Below are positions 33,370-44,600 of a stretch of DNA of 64,000 nucleotides, piece after piece (positions within the stretch are counted from its first letter, which is position 1; every line of letters begins with the position of its first letter). The position numbers and the translations under genes are program-made. This DNA is from Asterias rubens (taxonomy: Eukaryota > Echinodermata > Asteroidea > Forcipulatida > Asteriidae), in the NCBI RefSeq assembly GCF_902459465.1, contig NC_047065.1, forward strand, positions 5,080,309 through 5,144,308, given 5' to 3'. Below the pieces are notes generated by a model that was not told the DNA's origin, did not search any database, and was given only the letters and a program-made list of their open reading frames with translations.

Positions 33370-33605
33370 CTGCGCCTACCTATTTTAATAAAGGTACTCA
33401 TTTTGCAAGCTGTCCACTGAACATGAAAGACCCTTTTTATACCCTTTGCTACTCATCAGATGTTCAGGTTCATTAAAACATGAGTGCTTTCAGTAAAACA
33501 GCCATAACTTCTCTTTAAGAAATGATACATTTGTTTCATTCTTTTGTTCTTTAGAAAAGCAGGAAAGAATGCTTGTTGTGCTTCACTGGGGTTTAGATTG
33601 TCAGT
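33370..33605. repeat. Copy of the region just downstream of DHRS1
   Basis: AAGGTACTCATTTTGCAAGC, ACATGAGTGCTTTCAGT, ACTTCTCTTTAAGAAATGAT and GTGCTTCACTGGGGTTTAG recur, in the same order and direction, at 41335-41570, directly 3' of the DHRS1 stop. Either a segmental duplication of its 3' UTR or a dispersed repeat that both places carry. Confidence 0.75.
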
Positions 33606-34787
33606 TTATTTCTGATTTTTCTGGACAGCTTGCAAAATGTGTACAAAATGGGCAATACTAAAAGGCAAGACTAGTTTGGTCTGCTTTTTTAAGGAGGAAT
33701 TATTTCGACTATAATGGTAAAACAAACCAAATGGCCACGAAATAGCAAACCTACGCTGTGTTTCAAAATGGCGGACTCTACAAAAGGCGGAAAATGTCAA
33801 TGGAATCGTCAACAACAAAAATGAAATACCTTGAAGCATAACAAATGAATAATGTTGATAAAATTACAAAGACCAAGTTCCTTTACTTTAAAATAAAATG
33901 AATTTTTTTTTTTTTTTTTGGAACCTGCATTTTTGATCGATGAAGGGCAAACCTGTACGTGTTTCTTGTTATCAACCCATTTTCGCGTAGCTCTCGGAAA
34001 TTGTTTCGGTCAGATATTTTCGTCAGAAACTTGCCCGTCAATATTAGTCGCCAAAAACACGCCAAGTGTGACTTAATGTCCTGAATATATTGGATTTATT
34101 AATAATTAGTCCTGTGGTTAATCCGTGTTGTTATACAGACTACAAAACGCGCTTTAAAAACACTGGGCTGATTTCACAAAGCAATAAAATTAATCGTAAG
34201 ACAAATTGTCAGTATCACCATAGTGATCTCTGTTGTGACATCACGCATTACTTAGCAACTACCATTGATATGTAGCTATTAGCATATAAAAACTTACTTG
34301 GAAACGAGCAAAGGAGAGATGTTGATAGTATAAAACATTGTGAGGAACGGCTCCCTCTGAACATAGTTTGCGAAAAAGAGGCAATTTTTCACTCAAACAA
34401 TATTTTAAAACGTCAGCTGAAGCCTTCATTTCTTCTTGAAAGCACACAAACTTGTACTTTAGTATGTTTTTTTTTTTCGTTTATGACCCTTCTCTTGCAA
34501 CTTCGATTACCAGTTGATTCCAAGTGAGAAAAACTGGTCTTTGACAATGACCAAACGTGTCCATCCCCATATCTTTAAGAAGCCTCTGTATTGTTTGATA
34601 TTTCATTAAATGCAATATCTTGTAAACGAATAGGTTGCAGTGGGTTAGCCCTAGACACGCAAACGTTGCTTGTAATTAAATTGCGATCTATAAATTTGCC
34701 TTAATTCGACACGATGGGGTGTTTTATTAATGTGGTTGTCATAGGAACCGCACCCTCTTTTATGAACTGAGAGAAGGCGTATACCTG

Positions 34788-35169
34788 TTAAAGGCAGTGG
34801 ACACTATTGGTAATTACTCAAAATAATTATTAGCATAAAACCTTTCTTGGTGACGAGTAATGGGGAGAGGTTAATGGTATAAAACATTGTGAGAAAAGGC
34901 TCCCTCTGAAGTGCCATAGTTTTCGAGAAAGAAGCAATTTCCCACGAATTTGATTTCGAGACCTCAGATTTAGAACTTGAGGTCTCGAAATCAACCATCT
35001 AAACGCACACAACTTCGTGTGACATGGGTGTTTTTTGTTCTTTCATTATTATCTCGCAATTACTTCAATGAGCTCAAATTTTCACAGGTTAGTTATTTTA
35101 TGCATGTTGAGATACACCAACTGTGAAGGCTAGTCTTTGACAGTTACCAATAGTGTCTAATGGCTTTAA
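34788..35169 (+). mobile_element. TTAA foldback element, family 1, full length
   Basis: TTAAAGGCAGTGGACACTAT ... AGTGTCTAATGGCTTTAA, with the GAACTTGAGGTCTCGAAATC centre. Confidence 0.87.
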
Positions 35170-35736
35170 ATTAAACCTGATCAATAACTTCTCATGATGG
35201 TTTTGCAGAAATCAATATCTCGGTCTTGCCGATTATGCTCGCTGGCGATACTGAAGGTTTGATAATTACTTCCGTAACTCGTGCACTTGGTTAGGGGCTC
35301 TGAATGGTCATAGTTAGCTTGGTTTATATCAAAGGCACTGCACACTTTTGGTAATTGTCATAGGCTAGTATTCTCACTTGGTGTATCCCCACCATACGCA
35401 TAAAATGACAAAATCTAGGAATTTTGGTTCCAAAAACCAAACGTATGCTTTGCTTTTCAAAAAGGTATCACAAGTGGTCAGTTCGTGGTATGTCACATCA
35501 TGCATTCTTTCAACATGACGTCTTATAAATTATTTATTTTTTATTCAATTCTAACTGCAGAAACAAGAACAGTTTTTTGAATCGACAACATTGCGCAAGA
35601 CCTCAAGACATTGAACGGAGTACAATCAGTGATGTGGAAAAGGGCAGTCCGGGCAACAATTAGAACTTCAGAGACAATGAGGTTAGAGACACATCCACTT
35701 AGGATCATAATCGTCACCGTTTACACAAAGAGCCAC

Positions 35737-36073
35737 TTAAAAGGGAAGGTACACGTACGTTTGGTTATTATTACTAAAAAAAAAATATTAACTTAAAAAC
35801 TGACTTGGTAACGAGCATTGGAGCTGAACGGCTCCCTCTGAAGTAGCATAGATTTCACTAAAATAAAAGACTTCTAGCCAGAAGTCTTTTATTCATATCT
35901 TAAAGCACACAAATTCGTCCAACAAGGGTGTTTTTTTCTCTCATCATTTTCTCGCAACTTCGATGACCAATTTAGCTCAAATTTTGACAGGCTTATTATT
36001 TTATGCTTATGTTGGGATTACCAAGTGAGAAAACTTGTTTTTGACAATAACCAAACGTAAACCTTCCCTTTAA
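35737..36073 (+). mobile_element. TTAA foldback element, family 2
   Basis: TTAAAAGGGAAGGTACACGT ... CGTAAACCTTCCCTTTAA with central GACTTCTAGCCAGAAGTC palindrome. Confidence 0.82.
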
Positions 36074-36199
36074 ATTTTTAAAGGTTCTGACACGCCCGCA
36101 GTATCTTTTTGAACTCATCAACCCACCCCCCCCCCAAAAAAAACAAAAAAAAAACAAAAAACAAACAAAAAACAGTCTGCTGTATAAAAACATCAGGAT

Positions 36200-36480
36200 C
36201 TCACTTGCTGGTACCTATAGAACAAGAACAATTCGTTACGAAGACCGTGCTTTTGCCAAAGCTGCTCCTGCCCTGGAGTAAGCTCCCTGTCACTTCGTAC
36301 TCGACAACTTCAAGAGGGAACTGAAGTCATACTTGCTCACTTTAGACTTACTGGGTTTTATTTAATAACCACAAGGAGTAATATCTATCACTTTCATTTT
36401 GTATGTGTTTATTTTTGTGTGTAGGCGCCTTTATCGGCTTTCTGTAGAAGTGAGCTAAAGAATTATTGTTTTTATTAGTA
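36200..36480 (+). pseudogene. Decayed non-LTR retrotransposon (RT C-terminal remnant)
   Basis: Frames around 36225-36340 read RYEDRAFAKAAPALE, then (shifted frame) PWSKLPVTS, then LDNFKRELKSYLL, matching in order the conserved YGDRAF..AAP.LWN.LP...FK..LKTYL end of L2/CR1/jockey-type reverse transcriptases. At least one stop and two frameshifts. Confidence 0.72.
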
Positions 36481-37413
36481 TTTATGGCCAAACGCTTGAT
36501 TGAGATTTACATTACTGTGCTTGGCTTAAAACTGCAAGTCTGCAACAACTAGGCCATGCAGTTCTCTAAGAGTGTTTAAAAGTGTAACCTCTCCTCTGAC
36601 TAACTAATTTCTGTAAATAATATGTATTGGCTGCTAATTGGCATATTAATTAAATAAGTACGTGATATTATATCTAGAACTTGTATATTATAAATCTAGT
36701 GCATTGGTTGACTGTGAAAGTTTGAGCCCAATCGGTCATTGGAGGCACGATTAAATAGTGAAGAATCTAATTATATTATTTCTTTCACTGTTTTCACAAT
36801 ATTATAGGACCTACATCAGATCAGGTTTAATTATCGATTTCTCAAAACTGATTCTAGCAAAATTTAATGTTTCAAGTTAAGTTTTCCACGTCAGTAGACC
36901 CGACATACGGTTAAATAATGATGTGGACAACTGCGCATAAAGCTACTCATAACGCCAGTCAAAGATACGTGAAATGGTCCTTGGCTGGTAACCATTGAGT
37001 TGTGATTAGCTACTTTTGGTGTGTGCTTAAGCAGCTCTTTGAAATCAAAGCCTTAATCTGGTAAGCATATTTTTGTTATGCTTAACTTGTTTTTGTGCTT
37101 TATAAGCAGCTCCATTTTTGGAGACTGATGGGCGATGCCATTGTATTGCTTCGACAACCGGCAATAACGAACTGTCATTGTCAAGTCAAGTGTCAACAGT
37201 CAAATTTGTGGTTAGATGAAGTATGAAAAAAACATAATCATTTGAACATTTCGGACAAAAGCACAAAACTTGTTCCATCATATGGCGGTCATTTTGGATT
37301 TTCAAGTTGCAGCCATAGTAAGTCTTCGTGGTCCCTATTAAAAAATGTTGTCTGACTAAAGAATGGTCACATTGACTTTAAAAACCGGAATCCATGTTCT
37401 GCGAGATTGCCCA

Positions 37414-37790
37414 TTAAAGATGCTATGCCAGATTTTTGGCCGATTTAACCCCAAAATTTTGATTTAAAATTCAATAGGTATTTTGATGGGGGTCGAGAAA
37501 CTTACAAAAATTCATTTGAGCCATTGCTCGAAAAGGTCCGCCAATTATTAGTAGCAGTGAAATAAAGTGTTCAAAACTAGTTTTTGTCGGGATCACGACC
37601 ATATATCACGTGACCAACTCTTATGTGTTTTATAATAAACGTTTTAAATTTTTGTCAAGGTTCCTGACCATTAAAAGTAAAAGCTACACTTGTTTTCGTT
37701 AGAGCGGGTGATGCTCTTTGAAATACCATTCACTAAAAAAAATCTATTTTGTAATGTTTGGGGGCCAAAAATCTGGCACAGCATCTTTAA
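37414..37790. mobile_element. TTAA foldback element, family 4
   Basis: TTAAAGATGCTATGCCAGAT ... ATCTGGCACAGCATCTTTAA, with the arms continuing TTTTTGGCC/GGCCAAAAA; 377 bp, no coding. Confidence 0.85.
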
Positions 37791-38074
37791 ACATCAACTT
37801 GGGTTTTGTTAGTCTATTATTATTAATCAATATTAACGAAGTTGAACTGATAGGAAAGATAGACGTTTTTTGATGGACCATTCCGATGAAGCTATTATTA
37901 ATTGCGTTGCTAAATATCTTTGTGTTTACAAAAAATCAAACTGCGTGATTAGGTTTATATTAGGCAATGTTTTTATGTTGTGTTCTAAGTCAACACAGTT
38001 ATTAGTGTTTTCGTACGGCGTTTTCTGCACTAATTGTTATTTTGTACTCGGTCTAAATGGGAGGGATCTAACAC

Positions 38075-38459
38075 TTAAAGGCAGTGGACACTATTGGTAA
38101 TTACTCAAAATAATTATTGGCATAAAACCTTTCTTGGTGACGAGTATGGGGAGAGGTTGATAATATAAAACATTGTGAGAAACGGCTCCCTCTGAAGTGC
38201 CATAGTTTTCGAGAAAGAAGTAATTTTCCACGAATTTGATTTCGAGACCTCAGGTTTAGAATTTGAGGTCTCGAAATCATCTAAACGCACACAACTTCGT
38301 GTAACAAGGTAGGGTGTTTTTTCTGTCTTCATTATCTCGGAACTTCGATGACCGATTGAGCTCAAATTTTTACAGGTTTGTTATTTTATGCATATGCTGA
38401 GATACACCAACTGTGAAGGCTAGTCTTTGACAATTACCAATAATGTCCACTGTCTTTAA
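38075..38459 (+). mobile_element. TTAA foldback element, family 1, full length
   Basis: TTAAAGGCAGTGGACACTAT ... ATGTCCACTGTCTTTAA. A separate small inverted repeat (AAAGGATTGTAATTAGGGAC ... GTCCCTTATTATTACAACCC, 38460-38553) follows directly. Confidence 0.85.
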
Positions 38460-39029
38460 TAAAGGATTGTAATTAGGGACCAATCATTTTCTAGATTCAA
38501 CATTTTCAAATGCTTAGGTAATGGATTGGTCCCTTATTATTACAACCCTTTTGATTAACCTTAACATCCCTCTCATTATAGGGTGTATAATACTCATGTT
38601 TACCCTCCCCAGGGTTATGAGGTTTGTTCCACTTTCAGAATATAATAAACTACACTACAGTATAATCAATATTTTATCAAGATAATTAAAAGATTAATTT
38701 CCCCACATAACCTTGCACAGAACAAATGCTCACGTGTTGGCCTATGTCCCAATTCTCACGGTATTAAACAATGGTGGTTGCTTGTTGGCTTTTGTTCCCA
38801 TGTGCGTCACAATATTAAACAGGCTGAGCGTGTTTCCCCGCTAAATTAGTTCATTTTAAACGCGGTTGTTGATAGGCCTACACCTGTTTGTATAGACTTG
38901 CAAAACATTATGCACCAGTTTAATTTGTTTGCAATGCATGGCGCATAACCATCTAGCTATGGATTTTGTTTTGTTGTGTTCTTTATTAATTCAGATTTTG
39001 GGGGTTGAACAAAGAATTGATTAGAGTGG

Positions 39030-39100
39030 GATTCGAACCAACGACCTCCGGATTAACGTGCCGGCGCTCTACCAACTGAGCTATCTAGCCCTATGTTGGC
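39030..39100 (-). mobile_element. tRNA-like SINE head (Asn-like)
   Basis: Minus strand reads GGGCTAGATAGCTCAGTTGG ... GGTTCGAATCCC with good A and B boxes and a GTT in the anticodon position, but C at position 33 and ends that do not pair. Related copies at 60056-60112 (+) and a degraded one at 49668-49745 (-). Confidence 0.65.
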
Positions 39101-39251
39101 GGTGTTCCTTAATTAATTAATTCTGAAAAGATTTTGTTCATCCATACTTTATAACAACACGTCCGGGACGTCTATGCGCCGTACAAAATAGCATCTGAAC
39201 TACTTTTAAGTACGTTATCTAGGCACCATCTTTGCTCCATACACTATAGGG

Positions 39252-39570
39252 CCTACATAATATGCATCCAGGTCATGGCTGGATTTTTTCTTTTCTTTGA
39301 GAGGGCAAGGCCACTTTCCTTTGGAAAACCTAAAAGTCTATGGAAATGTTTTGAGGGGCACCAAGGCCAAGACCAAAGAAACGGAGGCCATTGACTCTAC
39401 TGTGGCCACGGAATTGCCCATTATGCATCCATGTCATGGCTGAATTTTTTTTCTCTTTGAAAGGGCAAGGCCACTTTCATTTCAATCTAAAAGTCTATGG
39501 GCATGTTTTGAAGGGGCACCAATGCCAAGACCAGGGCAACGGAAGCATGCTCTATGCTTCATACAACATA
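39252..39570. repeat. Two tandem copies of an about 162 bp repeat
   Basis: ATGCATCCAGGTCATGGCTG (39262) and ATGCATCCATGTCATGGCTG (39424) head two copies with AGGGCAAGGCCACTTTC and GGGGCACCAAGGCCAAGACC. Similar text occurs at 47340-47420, 59105-59145 and 63670-63800. Confidence 0.7.
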
Positions 39571-41632
39571 TTACTTTATGATCAAAACTCTCACAACATT
39601 TAGATGACAAATGAGAGAGCCGTAATGGATTCACACTAAATTTGAGATGGACCAGCAAAACAAATCAGCACAAATGGATAAACTCGCAATGTTTCAAATC
39701 AAAAGATATTAAGTTTATTTATTTATCAGAATCAGGAAAGGAATATTTTTTTTTTGAAAGAAATAAATTTTTCTTAATTCAGCATTCCAAAAAACTTCTG
39801 TTCACACATCTAACACTAACCCACAAAGGCCTTTCCCTTTATAAAATGTTAATCTATAGCTACAAAAAATGATCTGACAAAATTTCATGGCGAGTATGAA
39901 CAAATTATCACATAATTTTTAGCCTGAACGAAAGAATTATAAAAAGCACCATCAAGGTAGGATATCAACATTTACATGTTAATAAAATAAAATAACATGA
40001 TTGTTTCTCACTTTTTTGTTGTAAGAAAACTTACTTCATAAAAAATATCGTTAGAACTCAATTTGTCTCACCTAATGAAGAAATCAGATGATAAAGTTTG
40101 GTGTTTTAATCACTTTGGCATAATTTTGTAGGAATCTTATATGAAAAAACCTTTTAGCACAACACTACCTCAGTGCAATTGGTAATTGCATGGGACCCAC
40201 CCGAGGTCTCTCACACTAATACATATTTAATAAAATCATCATTTTTTAAATTGACTGAAAACCAATTGAAGGAGGGAAACTATATGAATAGTTTTGAAGT
40301 TAATTGATTAGTTGATGTAAATTTTAATATTTGAGTGAGAAACTACCTCTTTCTCAAACACTACGTTAGCTGTTTCTCACAATGTTTTATGCTATCACTA
40401 GCTCCTAATTGATCATTTTTATGCTGACATTATTTTGTGTAATAACCAGTAGTGTCTAGTGCCTTTAACAGAGGTGGATATTAATCAATTATACACATTT
40501 GTTTTATTTAAAATTTTATTTTTACATGTTTTTATATAAAGTTGCATGATCCATCACATGAAGAAGCATTTCATAATAGAATCATGAAATTTCTTCACTT
40601 CTATGGAGAGTATAAATTATCAATAATAATAAAAAAATCAGAAAACCAAAACAAAAACCTGATTCATCAATGCCCCTGAAGAATGTATTATCTTTTTACA
40701 AATAAAATTTGCTTTATTTACTTATTTTTACCCGAAAAGGTCTTTGAAAGAGTTTCACATTACAAATAATTTTTCTTTAGAAAAAAAAAAACAATAGAGA
40801 AATTTTGGATAGCGACTACAGTATACTTGAAGTAATTATACCTCCCCCACCAAAATATATTAAAAAGAGTTGGTTAAACAGCACCGCTCCATACATATCT
40901 GGTTTTATTTTACTCAGTTAAATTGTTTTAATAATTATTATCTTATAAGTAAAGCTGCACTTTGCCAAAAACAAGCAATTGTAAAGTTACCACAATGACT
41001 TTAGCACATTTGAAAATCTTTGGAATGATATCATACTACAGGACGGCTGATAAATGAATACTGCATTTAGGAAAAACTTCCCTTTACATGGTTTTTCTTT
41101 TGGCCTACCTTTCTCCTCAAAACATGTTCAAACTTCTCCCATTTTTTTTTTTACAGCGCTATAGGGCAAGCAAAAAAGAAGTTAACCCGCAATTGGTGAT
41201 GTTTTTCAAAACAAGCAAATGACACTCAAGAGTTCAGTAAGGCATCTCTTTAACAAGCACTCTCTCCTGCTTATTAGGAAGAACAAAAATGAAAGCAATT
41301 GATCATTCCTCAGAGGAGTTGTGTCTACTTTAATCAAGGTACTCATTTTGTAAGCTGTCCACAGAATACTTGACAAAACCCTTTGCTTCTTTCTCAGATG
41401 TTAAGATTCAGTCAAGCATTACCAATCCATGGACAGTTACAAACATGAGTGCTTTCAGTGAAACACGCAACTTCTCTTAGAAATGATCAATTTGTTTCAT
41501 TTTTTTTTAACAGATAAGCACAAAATAATGCTTGCTTAATATGTGCTTCACTTGGGTTTTGAGTGTCAGTCTTTTTGTTTTTAAATTATAAATCTTGGTC
41601 AACTTCATTTTGACTCACCCTGTATGACTGGT

Positions 41633-44600
41633 CTAAAACTTGCTGGCAGAAATTGACCACAGCCAAAAAGGTATCTTCAGGAAACCTGGTGTCATGGCAG
41701 CCAGCCATGGGTGCCCCGACATTTTCAAAAGTGACTTGATTTGTCGGAAGTTTAACGGATTAGAGCCATCGATGTCGGTGAAGCCGTATTCCTCGCCAAG
41801 CTCAGCAGTCAAGAGAACACGCCCAGATTTCTTCATGATGTTTTTGTCTGAATAAAAAGTAAGCAGAGATAAGTGTTCCAAGACATTAATAACAATAATA
41901 ATTAGTTTTTATTATGCACTGTTCACACCCGAAGGGTGTCTCAAAGCTTTACCGACATTATTACCCCTGGTCACTGGGCCATTTAATTCATTCCTTAAAC
42001 CGTCTCAGCTCCCTGGGGAGTATACAGCCTGTGCATCAAATATAAGCTACTGAGCTAAATCAATCACAAGAACCATCTCTGCCCTCACAGGTACCCATTT
42101 ACCCCTGGTTGGAGCGAATCAATTATAGTTAAGTGTCTTGCTCAGGGACATAAGTGTCACGACCATGACTTGATTCCACACTCTGCAGAACGGAAACGCC
42201 AGAGTACTACAATAATGTAGTTCGGGGCTCTTGTCCACTTGACCATAACACGCAACAGACACCCCCATTGCGATACAAAGGATGAGGTCAAGTTGCTGCT
42301 GAGCGCATCTCGCTCGTCAGAGCAATATTCATCCAAGTAGTCTTGTGCTGTTAAAAAATCTTTCATAAAATGAATAAAAAAATTAACAAAATCTATAACA
42401 GTCTCTAGCTATATAATTAACTTACCCTGAGCAAGACAGGCAACCGCTTTACCAGGATACTCAACCGATTCCCCAAACTGGAAGACGTCCAACTGAAAGA
42501 TAGAAAACAAAATTCTCCATAAGAATTTGTTGAATTAAAACCACAGGGAGTTAACCCTAACTCCTGGGGCATTTTGGGCTCTCTAAATCCCGGTTCATAC
42601 TTCCTGCGAATGCAATATGAATTTTACGTCACACATTTGCGACAAATAATTTGCATCAGCTGAATTGTGCTCAACTCCTGCAAAACATTCGCTGAGAAGA
42701 GCCGCATGTGATGTCAAAATACGATTGCCATTCGCATTTGCAGAAAGTATGAACCAGACTTTATACTACACTTGTTAAGTATAGTATGGTAAACGAATAC
42801 GGGTGGATGCTTCACAAACGATTGGAAATCATGCACGTACAGATCATTAGGTGAGGTTTGCGGTAGCACCATGTTTAAATCTCTTTTGAGCTGTGTTTGT
42901 TAAAAAAAAAGAACCGATGACTAACAATTCAACCACTGATGACTATGCTCTGATTGTCTCTTTCGATCAGTATGCTCTGATCGTCTACTGAAGACAATCA
43001 GAGCATAATAATCGAAACGTTACGTTGTCAACCATCGGCTCTTTTCAGAACCAGAACTTCTCAAAAGAGATTTACACAAAGTGCTCCCACAAACCTAGAC
43101 TTGTTGACAAGTTGTTAAATGTCTATCGCGGTGATAGCGTTCCGACTCTTTCCCGCGATTCCCTAGGAATTCTCGCAAGACTGCTGGCTCGCGAACACTG
43201 CTGGCCCCGCGAGACTACTGCTCTCACGACTACGGTCCCATTTAACCGAGTAGAAGTCGAGCAACCAGTAGTTCGCGCAAGAGCAGTGATCTGGCGAGAG
43301 CAAAGCCACAACTCGACTATCTCACCGCGTGGGACCATTAACGACTTGTCCACAAGTCTACCACAACCTTCACCTAATAAAACTCTCATCAAGCATAGTT
43401 TCAAATCCTACTTACAAATCCGTCTGGGAAGTTGTCGGCCTTGTCCGACAATATTGTCTCCTCAAAGATTTCTGTTTTGACTGCACCAGGCCACAATGAG
43501 ATGAAAGCCACATTGCTTTTCTTCAGTTCAAAAGCACAATCAGCTGCCATACGATCACACTACAGGAAAAACAATGGAGTTAGGATAAAAAGAAGACGAC
43601 AATGTTGAACATTATAATATGGTTTTACCCTGCGATGGACTGGCATCCTGTCACAGGGGGGGGGGGTAAAAATATTCTCAGTGGTTTAATGCCAATGAAA
43701 CCAGAGATAAGTATTGTTTGAAACTTTGCATGGTGTGGATCGATAGGAAGAAACTATAAATAAAAAGTAATTGCTATTTTGGGGGGAGTGTTGGCTCTGA
43801 AAAGAGCCAATGTGGTCTTGACTTTTCGAACAGTACACGTATACTCTGCTCGTCTTCAGTAGACACCAGACTTTTGCATTTTTACTTTTACTGGTTGATT
43901 GGTTCTTCATCCTACAGTGATTAAAAAGTATTTCACAATTAGCGAGGCAACAAATAAAACAAAACGTACCGCTGCCTTGCCCACTCCGTAAGCCACATTA
44001 AACAAATAGTTGAGACCACCGGGCGACGAAACATTGATCATCAGCCCCTGCTTGGCTGGAACCATCATCTTGGCAGCGTACCACGAGGCGATGTAGTGAC
44101 ATCTGGTTAAAGAGAAGTCATTTAAAAAAGTGAATTTCTCCACGGCTTCTCCAAAGTGCTCTAAGGGCCAGTATTGTAGCTAGACCAATATCAGTGGTGG
44201 GCTCTAAATCCAATTTAGTCCACCAAGGGCGAGCGCCTCAGCATATTATTCATATTTAGATATTGGACCATCATTGCTGAAGTGCAGTATGGGGGAAATG
44301 GCTGCACAGTGTATTTTCTCAGAGTGCAGGGCGATATTTGTTAGTTCCTGGCACCACCCACCGTTGCTCCAACACTGTTAAGGGACTTGTCACACGAGGC
44401 AACTTTTTCAGGCAACCAACTGCAATGCATAATAATAATAAATAATAATAATAAGACTTGTAATGCGCACATATCCACCCTGCTGGGTGTTCAAGGCGCA
44501 GTAAAACCAAAAACAAAACAAAAAACAAAAACACAACACAAAGAAAAACAGAAACAACAAAATAGTCATTGAAAACCTGTGACATAAGATAAGTTTTGAG

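Larger units (their letters stand above)
31985..41632. other. 9.6 kb gene-free stretch
   Basis: No exon recognised. Contains TTAA elements at 32425-32765, 34262-34580 (decayed), 34788-35169, 35737-36073, 37414-37790, 38075-38459 and 40330-40469 (fragment), a LINE remnant at 36200-36480, a SINE head at 39030-39100, a two-copy repeat at 39252-39570, and a copy of the DHRS1 3'-flank at 33370-33605. 39600-40330 and 40470-41300 are AT-rich with nothing seen. Confidence 0.6.

Noticed and set aside
34804-34998. A recurrent small protein frame ([16 protein letters not shown] type) also seen at 2344, 29415, 38114, 56911 and others
   Set aside because: All copies lie inside TTAA family 1 foldback elements, on either strand and with different stops; this is the repeat read as codons, not a gene family.
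39030-39100. Possible tRNA-Asn gene
   Set aside because: Acceptor stem does not pair, T stem has a mismatch and position 33 is C; related degenerate heads occur at 49668 and 60056, so it is a SINE head.
44319-44430. Extension of the LINE frame past the RT tail
   Set aside because: After about 44470 the frame reads through 3' UTR and (ATT)n, so only the upstream part is a real protein remnant.
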